Assembly: GCA_947461325.1 (NCBI GenBank)
Contig: CANHLD010000113.1
Span: 1 to 5,973 of the forward strand
Source: Comamonadaceae bacterium
GTDB taxonomy: Bacteria; Pseudomonadota; Gammaproteobacteria; Burkholderiales; Burkholderiaceae_C
DNA length: 5,973 bases
Direction: 5' to 3'
Positions within the stretch are counted from its first letter, which is position 1. Each line of letters opens with the position of its first letter. Under the pieces are notes generated by a model. That model was not told the DNA's origin, did not search any database, and was given only the letters and a program-made list of their open reading frames with translations. Shown one piece after another: positions 1 to 5,808 of the stretch. The translations under genes were made by a program, and so were the position numbers.

Positions 1-704
1 GCCGTGGCGTAACACTGGTAAGCCGTGACACCGCGCTCGGCCAGCCAGTCGCGCAACGAAGGTGGAAACGCTTCGCCGCTGACCAGTGCTTTTTTCAATG
101 AAGGCAAGGACACGCCGGTTTCAGCCGCTTTATCGATGATGATTTTCAAAAAACTCGGTGTGCCGCAATAGCCTGCAGGACGCAATTCAGCCATGGCCTG
201 CAACTGCTGCTCGGTTTGTCCGGTGCCACCCGGGAACACGCTGCAACCCAATGCATGCGCGCCGCTTTCCATGATGGAACCTGCCGGTGTGAAGTGGTAG
301 CTGAAACAGTTGTGTACCAACTCACCGGTACGAAAACCTGCGGCATACAAAGCACGCGCCACGCGCCAATAGTCAGAGCGGGTGCCCTCGGGTTCGTAAA
401 TCGTGCCTGGCGAAGCAAACACGCGAGGCATGGCTTTGCCGAACGACAACGCAGAAAAACCGCCGAACACATCGCTGGCGCGCTGCACTTGTTGACGTTC
501 CAGTAACTCGTGTTTGCGCGTCACAGGCAAAGCCGCCAGCGCCAGTCTGGTGGTGATTTGCTGTGGATCAATATTCTTCAATATCTCGGCGAAAGCGCCG
601 GTGTGCTGCTTGGCATGCGCTATCTGCTTGGGCAATGCCTGCAGCAAAGCGGCCTCGCGCTGCGCCGGATCGCGCGTTTCCAATGTGTCGTAACTGTCAG
701 TCAT
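1..704 (-). CDS. PaaK-like (phenylacetate-CoA ligase family) AMP-forming enzyme, N-terminal 234 residues, cut by window edge
   Basis: Cytoplasmic adenylate-forming enzyme related to phenylacetate-CoA ligase (COG1541 type), expected to join a carboxylic acid to CoA using ATP. The visible protein begins MTDSYDTLETRDPAQREAAL. It carries VTRKHELLERQ (61-71), FASPGTIYEPEG (96-107), GGTGQTEQQLQ (159-169, matching the GGGQTE block of PaaK), GTPSF (181-185), SGEAF (209-213) and YQCYAT (229-234), where PaaK proteins have the adenylate-binding segment just before the window ends. The usual SSGTTGxP phosphate loop is replaced by ASPGTIYEPEG, which I remember as typical of this subgroup. The ATG at 702-704 is the only sensible start: the livF stop lies in the same frame two codons upstream. 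No Shine-Dalgarno is visible, so translation is probably coupled to livF. The family call is firm; the substrate is unknown (phenylacetate is only a guess) and the C-terminal half is outside the window. Confidence 0.85.
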   Translation of the reverse strand, partial: MTDSYDTLETRDPAQREAALLQALPKQIAHAKQHTGAFAEILKNIDPQQITTRLALAALPVTRKHELLERQQVQRASDVFGGFSALSFGKAMPRVFASPGTIYEPEGTRSDYWRVARALYAAGFRTGELVHNCFSYHFTPAGSIMESGAHALGCSVFPGGTGQTEQQLQAMAELRPAGYCGTPSFLKIIIDKAAETGVSLPSLKKALVSGEAFPPSLRDWLAERGVTAYQCYAT

Positions 705-710
705 AGGTGA

Positions 711-1520
711 TCAGGCAAGCCAGCGCTTGCGGCGTTTGTAACTTTTCACGTCTTTGAAGCTTTTGCGTTCACCGCCGCCCATGCCCAAATAAAACTCTTT
801 CACGTCTTCGTTGCTGGCCAGATCAGCGGCTGCACCGTCCATGACGATGCGGCCCGACTCCATGATGTACCCGAAGTCGGCATAGCGCAAAGCCATGTTG
901 GTGTTTTGCTCGGCCAATAAAAACGTAACGTGTTCTTTTTGGTTCAGGTCTTTGACGATGTTGAACACTTCTTCAACGATTTGCGGTGCCAGACCCATGG
1001 AAGGTTCGTCTAGCAACACCAGTCTCGGGTTGGCCATCAAAGCGCGTCCGATGGCGCACATTTGCTGCTCGCCACCCGAGGTGTAAGCCGCTTGTGACGT
1101 GCGGCGTGTTTTCAAGCGGGGGAAGTAGTTGTAAACCTTTTCAAGGTTGGCAGATATTTCGCCCTTGTCGGTGCGCGTGTAACTGCCGGTGAGCAGGTTT
1201 TCTTCGATCGTCAAATGCGCAAAGCAATGGCGGCCTTCCATGACTTGCACCACGCCGCGTTGCACCAAATCGGCAGGCGTGAGGTTTTCGATCCGCTCGC
1301 CACGCAACTCAATGCTGCCCTTGGTGACTTCGCCGCGCTCGCCTTTGAGCAAATTGGAGATGGCGCGCAGCGTCGTGGTTTTGCCCGCGCCGTTGCCGCC
1401 CAGCAAGGCCACGATACCGCGCTCGGGCACCTGCAAAGACACGCCCTTCAGCACCAAGATCACATGGTTGTAAATGACCTCAATGCCGTTGACATTCAAA
1501 ACAATCTGGGGCGTACTCAT
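711..1520 (-). CDS. livF: LivF-type ATP-binding protein of HAAT-family ABC importer
   Basis: One of the two cytoplasmic ATPases driving the importer. Numbered from the chosen ATG (269 residues): Walker A GGNGAGKT 41-48, Q-loop Gln92 in VVQVMEGR, signature TSGGEQQM 147-154, Walker B LVLLDEP 167-173 with catalytic Glu172, D-loop SMGLAP 174-179. As usual for LivF, the switch histidine is replaced by Gln205 (AEQN). It is about 30 residues longer than E. coli LivF (237) because of a basic C-terminal tail ending KSYKRRKRWLA. A longer frame starts at a TTG at 1538, but the ATG at 1518-1520 has a GGA 7 nt upstream (1528-1530) and gives the conserved MSTPQIVLNVNGIEV start. It follows livK by 26 bp and precedes the PaaK-like gene by 6 bp, in an operon. 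Family and subunit call are firm; the transported substrate is not settled by this subunit. Confidence 0.93.
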   Translation of the reverse strand: MSTPQIVLNVNGIEVIYNHVILVLKGVSLQVPERGIVALLGGNGAGKTTTLRAISNLLKGERGEVTKGSIELRGERIENLTPADLVQRGVVQVMEGRHCFAHLTIEENLLTGSYTRTDKGEISANLEKVYNYFPRLKTRRTSQAAYTSGGEQQMCAIGRALMANPRLVLLDEPSMGLAPQIVEEVFNIVKDLNQKEHVTFLLAEQNTNMALRYADFGYIMESGRIVMDGAAADLASNEDVKEFYLGMGGGERKSFKDVKSYKRRKRWLA

Positions 1521-1546
1521 GGCGGTGTCCGTTTGCAAGCTTCAGA

Positions 1547-2869
1547 TCAGGACTGGCAGTCCTGGCCGGTGCGGCGAGTCAGTTTTTTCTCAGCCGCATA
1601 TTTATCAGCAGTGGCTTTGACCAACGGTTTCAAAATCTGCTCATCGGCTTGCATCCAGTCCGAGGTGAACTCCCAGGCTTTGCCGTTCCAGGTATGAATA
1701 CGTGTCCAAGCCGCTCCCATGTGATCCATGCAAGAGGTGCTGATGGGGCGCATCACACCTTTGAAGCCGAGTGCGTCAAGTTTGGCTTGTGTAAGGTTCA
1801 GGTTTTCCAGGCCCCAGCGCACTTGCTCGCCGGTCATGACTTTGCCCTTACCGAAGCGCTCCTGCGCTGAACGTATGCCTTCAATGCCAATCATGGCGCT
1901 CATGGCCCCACGCAAGTACAACACTTGTCCGACTTCTTCTTTCGGCCCTGTGCCCTGGCCTTTGCCGTGGATTTGGGTCAGCATGAATTTGACGATGTCA
2001 GAGTTGGGTTCTGCTCCGTGCTGAATGGTCACTGCGTTATAGCCTTTGGCTCCGTCAGCGACGTCTTTCACATCAGGCTCGGCACCGGCCCACCAAACGC
2101 CATACATTTTTTCGCGCGGGTAGCCGGTGGCTTGCGCTTCCTTGATGGCGGTGGAATTCATCACACCCCAACCCCAGAGCACCACGTAGTCGGGCTTGGC
2201 CTGGCGCACTTGCAACCAAGTGGCTTTTTGTTCCACACCGGGAGGTGTGACAGGCAGCAATTGCAACTCGAAACCGTGGTTACGCGCACGCTCTTGCAAC
2301 AATGGAATGGGCTCTTTGCCGAACGGGCTGTCGTGGTAGACCAGCGCGACTTTTTTACCTTTGAGTTTGTCCAGGCCACCTTCTTTTTTACCGATGGCTT
2401 GAATGATGGTGTCAGCAGCTACCCAGTAAGTACCAGCGACAGGGAAGTTCCACTTGAACACCGCACCGTCCGAGCTTTCGCTGCGGCCGTAGCCAATGGT
2501 GAGCACCGGGATTTTGTCGCCGGGGGCTTTTTCAGTGATGGCGAAAGTCGCACCGGTAGACAGTGTTTGCACAAAGCTGGGGTTCTTGCTTTTCAAGCGT
2601 TCATAGCATTCCACACTGCGTGCCGTGTCATAACCGGTTTCGCATTCTTCATAAGCGATCTTCACGCCGTTGATGCCGCCTTTGGCATTCACCAGTTTCA
2701 AATAATCGACAAAGCCGTTGGCCCAAGGCGTGCCGTTGGGCGCGTAAGGGCCGGTGCGGTAAGACAGCACCGGGACAAACTGTTCTTTGGCCTGGGCTTG
2801 GGCTTGCGTGACCACGCCCATACCCAAACTTGCCAACAAGGCTGATAACAACAAAAGGGATTTCTTCAT
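1547..2869 (-). CDS. livK: LivK-type periplasmic substrate-binding protein
   Basis: Periplasmic binding protein (type I fold, Peripla_BP_6 / Leu-Ile-Val-binding family) that captures the cargo and delivers it to LivHM. It has 440 residues. The N-terminus is a clear Sec signal peptide: MKK, a hydrophobic core LLLLSALLASLGMGVV, and AQA at 25-27 as a signal peptidase I site, so the mature protein would start KEQFVPVLSY. No lipobox cysteine is present. Recognisable parts are NAKGGINGVKIAYEECETGYD (61-81), the hydroxyl-rich LSTGAT stretch (103-108) in the usual ligand region, and GVWWAGAEPDV later on. It is longer than E. coli LivK/LivJ (about 370), and its mature part has four cysteines (76, 88, 380, 438). 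The frame is open back to 2992, but the ATG at 2867-2869 has AAGGAG 6 nt upstream and begins the signal peptide. The cargo is probably an aromatic or other carboxylate rather than leucine, judged only from the CoA-ligase neighbours. Confidence 0.93.
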   Translation of the reverse strand: MKKSLLLLSALLASLGMGVVTQAQAQAKEQFVPVLSYRTGPYAPNGTPWANGFVDYLKLVNAKGGINGVKIAYEECETGYDTARSVECYERLKSKNPSFVQTLSTGATFAITEKAPGDKIPVLTIGYGRSESSDGAVFKWNFPVAGTYWVAADTIIQAIGKKEGGLDKLKGKKVALVYHDSPFGKEPIPLLQERARNHGFELQLLPVTPPGVEQKATWLQVRQAKPDYVVLWGWGVMNSTAIKEAQATGYPREKMYGVWWAGAEPDVKDVADGAKGYNAVTIQHGAEPNSDIVKFMLTQIHGKGQGTGPKEEVGQVLYLRGAMSAMIGIEGIRSAQERFGKGKVMTGEQVRWGLENLNLTQAKLDALGFKGVMRPISTSCMDHMGAAWTRIHTWNGKAWEFTSDWMQADEQILKPLVKATADKYAAEKKLTRRTGQDCQS

Positions 2870-2875
2870 CTTTGT

Positions 2876-2882
2876 CTCCTTC
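2876..2882 (-). promoter_or_regulatory. Strong Shine-Dalgarno of livK
   Basis: On the minus strand GAAGGAG lies 6 nt before the ATG of livK. It is the best ribosome binding site in the window, fitting the need for more binding protein than membrane subunits. It also decides the start, excluding the 41-codon upstream extension that would overlap livM. Confidence 0.85.
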
Positions 2883-2915
2883 AAATTCGACTCACACATG
2901 CGGGTAACAACACTG

Positions 2916-3992
2916 TCAATACGGGAACGGCCAGACGCGCATTTTTTGTTTACCGATCGCCCACAAACGCGCCAACCCGTGCGGCTCGACAATCAAAAAC
3001 CAAACAATCAAGGCGCCGAAGATCATCAACTCGGCATGCGACACCACGGTGGTGGAAATCGCGAAACCAAACCAAGCGGCGAACACCGGCAGAAACTGGT
3101 TGAGGAAAATCGGCAACACCACAATAAAGGCCGCACCTAAAAAACCACCCATGATGGAGCCCATGCCGCCGATGATGACCATGAACAACAAGCGAAACGA
3201 TTGGTCCACTGAAAAAGCACTCGGCTCCCATGAACCCAAATAAATAAACGCCCACAACGCTCCGGCCATGCCGATGATGAACGAGCTGACCGCAAACGCG
3301 CTGAGCTTGGCGTACATAGGGCGGATGCCGATGACCGCAGCGGCCACGTCCATGTCCCGAATCGCCATCCATTCGCGACCGATGGCGCCGCGCACCAGAT
3401 TTTTCGCGAGCAAAGCCACCACGCACAACAGACTCAGGCAAAACAGGTATTTGCTCAAATCGCTTTCAATCGGCAAACCAAACACTTGCAAGTTGGAGAC
3501 CGACACCGAACCGGACGGCGTGTCCAAGGTGAACCACTTGATGCGCAAAAACATCCAGTCGGCGAAAAACTGCGCGGCCAAGGTGGCCACCGCCAAATAC
3601 AAACCACGCACCCGCAAACTCGGCAAGCCAAACAAGATGCCGAACACCGTGGCACACAAGCCGCCCAATACCAAAGTAGGAATCAGCGGCATGCCGGGAA
3701 TGCGCGCAAAAAAGTTGTACGCACCATAAGCACCGACCGCCATGAACGCGCCCGAACCCAAAGAAATTTGGCCGCAATAACCGACCAGAATATTCACACC
3801 CAAAGCCGCCATGGCCATGATGACGAAGGGAATGAGAATGGCGCTGAACATGTAATCTGAGGCGATGAACGGCACACCGACAAATGCCAGCAATAACAAC
3901 ACAGCGATAAACCAGCGGTCCTGCATGATCGGAAAGATCTGCTGGTCCGCTTGGTAGCTGGTTTTGAATTGGCCGTTTTCTCTGTAAAACAT
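2916..3992 (-). CDS. livM: LivM-type inner-membrane permease of HAAT-family ABC importer
   Basis: Second transmembrane subunit, 358 residues. A polar N-terminus of about 27 residues (MFYRENGQFKTSYQADQQIF) precedes roughly eight to ten hydrophobic segments, at about 28-46, 50-70, 78-95, 103-123, 131-148, 181-199, 229-251, 266-290, 293-313 and 320-336. The LivM hallmark GYCGQISLGSGAFMAVGAY is at 71-89. The cytoplasmic coupling loop that contacts the ATPase is GREWMAIRDMDVAAAVIGI at 205-223, and IGGMGSIMGGFLGA (274-287) is the late conserved glycine-rich segment. The ATG at 3990-3992 is preceded by only a weak AGAG, 4 nt away, so efficient translation may rely on coupling. The gene lies 101 bp after livH, the largest gap in the window, and 46 bp before livK. 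Intact, with no frameshift. Confidence 0.93.
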   Translation of the reverse strand: MFYRENGQFKTSYQADQQIFPIMQDRWFIAVLLLLAFVGVPFIASDYMFSAILIPFVIMAMAALGVNILVGYCGQISLGSGAFMAVGAYGAYNFFARIPGMPLIPTLVLGGLCATVFGILFGLPSLRVRGLYLAVATLAAQFFADWMFLRIKWFTLDTPSGSVSVSNLQVFGLPIESDLSKYLFCLSLLCVVALLAKNLVRGAIGREWMAIRDMDVAAAVIGIRPMYAKLSAFAVSSFIIGMAGALWAFIYLGSWEPSAFSVDQSFRLLFMVIIGGMGSIMGGFLGAAFIVVLPIFLNQFLPVFAAWFGFAISTTVVSHAELMIFGALIVWFLIVEPHGLARLWAIGKQKMRVWPFPY

Positions 3993-3999
3993 GTTTCTC

Positions 4000-4086
4000 T
4001 TATTTAACTTTCAATTTTCTAACTCCGACCCGCTTCGCTTGAGCTTTGCTTAGCAAAGTTAGTCTGCGTTGAAAGATCATCGACAT
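4000..4086 (-). other. Possible 28-residue basic small ORF filling the livH-livM gap
   Basis: An ATG at 4084-4086 opens a frame of 28 codons ending in TAA at 4000-4002. The peptide starts MSMIFQRRLTLLSK and ends RKLKVK; nine of 28 residues are Lys/Arg and none is acidic. It begins 7 nt after the livH stop and ends 7 nt before the livM ATG, so a terminating ribosome would be placed over the weak livM ribosome binding site. No good Shine-Dalgarno precedes it, and its ATG lies in the 3' arm of the hairpin described separately. The basic character may simply reflect repeated AAGC words in the spacer. I do not recognise the peptide; it could equally be untranslated spacer. Confidence 0.2.
4044..4058 (-). 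repeat. Short inverted repeat (6-bp stem, 3-nt loop) in livH-livM spacer
   Basis: CTTTGC and GCAAAG are perfect complements separated by three bases. They sit next to a run of four GCTT words spaced 5-6 bases apart on the plus strand (4032-4051). There is no following T-run in the direction of transcription, so this is not a terminator by itself; it may stack on the larger hairpin or be chance. Confidence 0.4.
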
Positions 4087-4115
4087 GCGTCTTTCAGACG
4101 CGGTCGATGATCTTT
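4072..4115 (-). terminator. Long hairpin containing the livH stop codon; terminator-like or mRNA-stabilising element
   Basis: AAAGATCATCGAC (4072-4084) is perfectly complementary to GTCGATGATCTTT (4103-4115). Inside it, GCGTCT (4087-4092) pairs with AGACGC (4096-4101), leaving a 3-nt loop and only a 2-versus-1-base bulge (AT at 4085-4086, G at 4102). This makes about 19 base pairs in 44 bases. One arm encodes the last residues of LivH (IIDRV) and the livH TGA lies at the apex. In the direction of transcription the stem ends in only three U before a C, so it is a weak intrinsic terminator at best. It could instead attenuate transcription or protect the upstream livGH message from 3' exonucleases, lowering livM-distal expression relative to livGH. 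The structure is seen directly; its role is inference. Confidence 0.5.
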
Positions 4116-5020
4116 TCCCCGAACAGCCCCTGAGGACGCACGAGCAAGAACAGCAAAGCCAACACATAAGCAAACCAAATTTCGATGCCGCCACCGACAT
4201 ACGGCCCCAAATACACCTCAGACAGTTTCTCGCCGACACCGATGATCAAGCCGCCGATGATGGCGCCGGGCACGGAAGTAAGGCCACCCAAAATCACCAC
4301 GGGCAATGCACGCAAAGCCACAGTGGCCAAGGAAAATTGCACGCCGAGTTTGCTGCCCCAAATCATGCCGGCCACCAAGGCCACCACACCGGCCACGCAC
4401 CACACAATCACCCAAATGCGGTTCAAAGGTATGCCGATGGACTGCGCCGCTTGGTGGTCATCGGCCACCGCACGCAAGGCGCGGCCAGTGCTGGTTTTTT
4501 GGAAAAACAGTGACAGCAAAGCCACCAGACAAGCCGCGATCAAAGCAGCGATCAGATCTTCCTGGTTGATCAAAATGCCGCCGGGGAAAGTGGACTCAAA
4601 AGCCATCACCGGTTCTTTGGGCATGCCTATGTCGATCTTGTAAATATCACTGCCAAACAAAGACTGGCCCAGGCCTTCCAAAAAGTAAGTGATGCCAAGA
4701 GTTGCCATCAACAAGGTGGTACCTTCTTGGTTCACCAACTGGCGCAACACCAAACGCTCGATCACCCAGGCCACGCAAAACATCACACCCGCCGCCATCA
4801 CAAAAGCGATCAGGTTGACCAACCACAAATTGCCCAGGCCGGAAGCGTTCAGCCATTCTGAAAAACGCGCCATTGCCAAGGCCGCAAACAAGACCATGGC
4901 ACCTTGCGCGAAATTGAACACGCCTGAGGCTTTGAAGATCAACACAAAACCCAAAGCCACCAGCGAATACAACATACCCGCCATCAGCCCGCCCAACAGT
5001 GTTTCTAGAAAAAATCCCAT
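4094..5020 (-). CDS. livH: LivH-type inner-membrane permease of HAAT-family ABC importer
   Basis: First transmembrane subunit, 308 residues, close to the E. coli LivH length. It begins MGFFLETLLGGLMAGMLYSL and shows family blocks in order: GVFNFAQGAMVL (33-44), the LATLGITYFLEGL-like region near 106-117, the coupling loop ALRAVADDHQAAQSIGI (181-197) that meets the ATPases, VVILGGLTSVPGAIIGGLIIG (241-261), and RPQGLFGE (295-302) at the C-terminus. Hydrophobic segments occur near 5-29, 37-51, 66-87, 155-173, 203-221, 239-263 and 280-294. A TTG at 5029 would add three residues and overlap the livG stop, but the ATG at 5018-5020 gives the usual family N-terminus, with AGGA 11 nt upstream. Only 5 bp separate it from livG, so the two are translationally linked. 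Its last codons form one arm of a strong hairpin. Confidence 0.93.
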   Translation of the reverse strand: MGFFLETLLGGLMAGMLYSLVALGFVLIFKASGVFNFAQGAMVLFAALAMARFSEWLNASGLGNLWLVNLIAFVMAAGVMFCVAWVIERLVLRQLVNQEGTTLLMATLGITYFLEGLGQSLFGSDIYKIDIGMPKEPVMAFESTFPGGILINQEDLIAALIAACLVALLSLFFQKTSTGRALRAVADDHQAAQSIGIPLNRIWVIVWCVAGVVALVAGMIWGSKLGVQFSLATVALRALPVVILGGLTSVPGAIIGGLIIGVGEKLSEVYLGPYVGGGIEIWFAYVLALLFLLVRPQGLFGEKIIDRV

Positions 5021-5025
5021 GGCAG

Positions 5026-5808
5026 TCAATGTCCTGTACCGAGATAGGCGCTGATCACCTCGGGGTTGTTGCGCACTTCATCGGGCGTGCCGTCACCGAT
5101 TTTTTTGCCGTAGTCCAGCACCACCACGCGATCGGAAATATCCATCACCACACCCATGTCGTGCTCAATCAACACCACAGTTGTACCGAACTCGTCGTTC
5201 ACATCCAAGATGAAACGACACATGTCTTGTTTTTCTTCGACATTCATGCCGGCCATGGGCTCGTCCAGCAAAAGCACTTGCGGCTCAAGTGCCAGCGCAC
5301 GCCCTAGGTCCACACGTTTTTGCAAACCGTAAGGCAGTTGTCCCACCGGTGTTTTTCGGTATGGCTGTATTTCCAAAAAGTCGATGATTTCTTCCACCCG
5401 CTTGCGGTGCTCGATTTCTTCTCGCTCGGCGGGGCCGAGTCGCAAGGCTTGCAAAAACAAATTGGACTTCATGCGCAGATTGCGCCCGGTCATGATGTTG
5501 TCGAGCACGCTCATGCCTTTGAACAAGGCCAAATTTTGAAACGTACGTGCCACGCCCATGACCGCGACCTGGTGGCTGTCCATGTGACTGAAAGTCTGGC
5601 CGCGAAATGTGATCTGCCCTTGCTGCGGTGTGTACACGCCGTTGATGCAATTGAGCATGGAAGACTTGCCCGCGCCATTGGGGCCGATGATGGCGCGGAT
5701 CTCGTGCTCGCGCACATCAAAGCTGATATCTGACAAAGCCTTCACACCGCCGAAACTCAGCGAGATGTTTTGCACATTGAGTATCACGTCGCCTATGTGT
5801 TTGCTCAT
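5026..5808 (-). CDS. livG: LivG-type ATP-binding protein of HAAT-family ABC importer
   Basis: The other cytoplasmic ATPase, 260 residues. Motifs: GPNGAGKS Walker A 42-49, Q-loop Gln91 in VARTFQNLALF (86-96), a LivG-style long insert 109-138 (RNLRMKSNLF and following), variant signature LPYGLQKRV 158-166 in place of LSGGQ, Walker B VLLLDEP 178-184 with catalytic Glu183, D-loop AGMN 186-189 and switch His216 in LIEHD. The C-terminal segment GDGTPDEVRNNPEVISAYLG matches the family's branched-chain-transporter end. The ATG at 5806-5808 has GGAG 8 nt upstream (5817-5820) and overlaps the upstream gene's TGA as ATGA, showing translational coupling to the acyl-CoA synthetase. Pairing with LivF gives an asymmetric ATPase dimer. 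Call is firm. Confidence 0.93.
   Translation of the reverse strand: MSKHIGDVILNVQNISLSFGGVKALSDISFDVREHEIRAIIGPNGAGKSSMLNCINGVYTPQQGQITFRGQTFSHMDSHQVAVMGVARTFQNLALFKGMSVLDNIMTGRNLRMKSNLFLQALRLGPAEREEIEHRKRVEEIIDFLEIQPYRKTPVGQLPYGLQKRVDLGRALALEPQVLLLDEPMAGMNVEEKQDMCRFILDVNDEFGTTVVLIEHDMGVVMDISDRVVVLDYGKKIGDGTPDEVRNNPEVISAYLGTGH

Noticed and set aside
146..506. Overlapping open frames on both strands at the left end
   Set aside because: They are alternative frames of the PaaK-like ligase, whose own frame is open from 704 to the edge with recognisable motifs.
1521..1538. TTG start giving LivF six more residues
   Set aside because: ATG at 1520 with GGA 7 nt upstream matches the family N-terminus better.
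1925..2845. 306-codon open frame on the plus strand antisense to livK
   Set aside because: It lies wholly within livK, is poor in any recognisable motif, and follows from the codon bias of the minus-strand gene; livK has signal peptide, ribosome binding site and family motifs.
2870..2992. 41-codon N-terminal extension of livK overlapping the end of livM
   Set aside because: The internal ATG at 2867-2869 has a strong AAGGAG and starts a textbook signal peptide; the extension would bury it.
2950..3441. 163-codon minus-strand frame inside livM
   Set aside because: Out-of-frame shadow of livM with Arg/His/Gly-rich sequence and no family resemblance.
3993..4035. Internal promoter ahead of livM (AT-rich stretch with TTAAAT)
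   Set aside because: The possible -10 matches only four of six bases and no -35 lies at the right distance; AT-richness alone is not enough.
5021..5029. TTG start for livH overlapping the livG stop
   Set aside because: It would leave the AGGA only 2 nt away and add three residues not expected in the family; the ATG at 5020 is preferred, though coupling through the overlap cannot be excluded.
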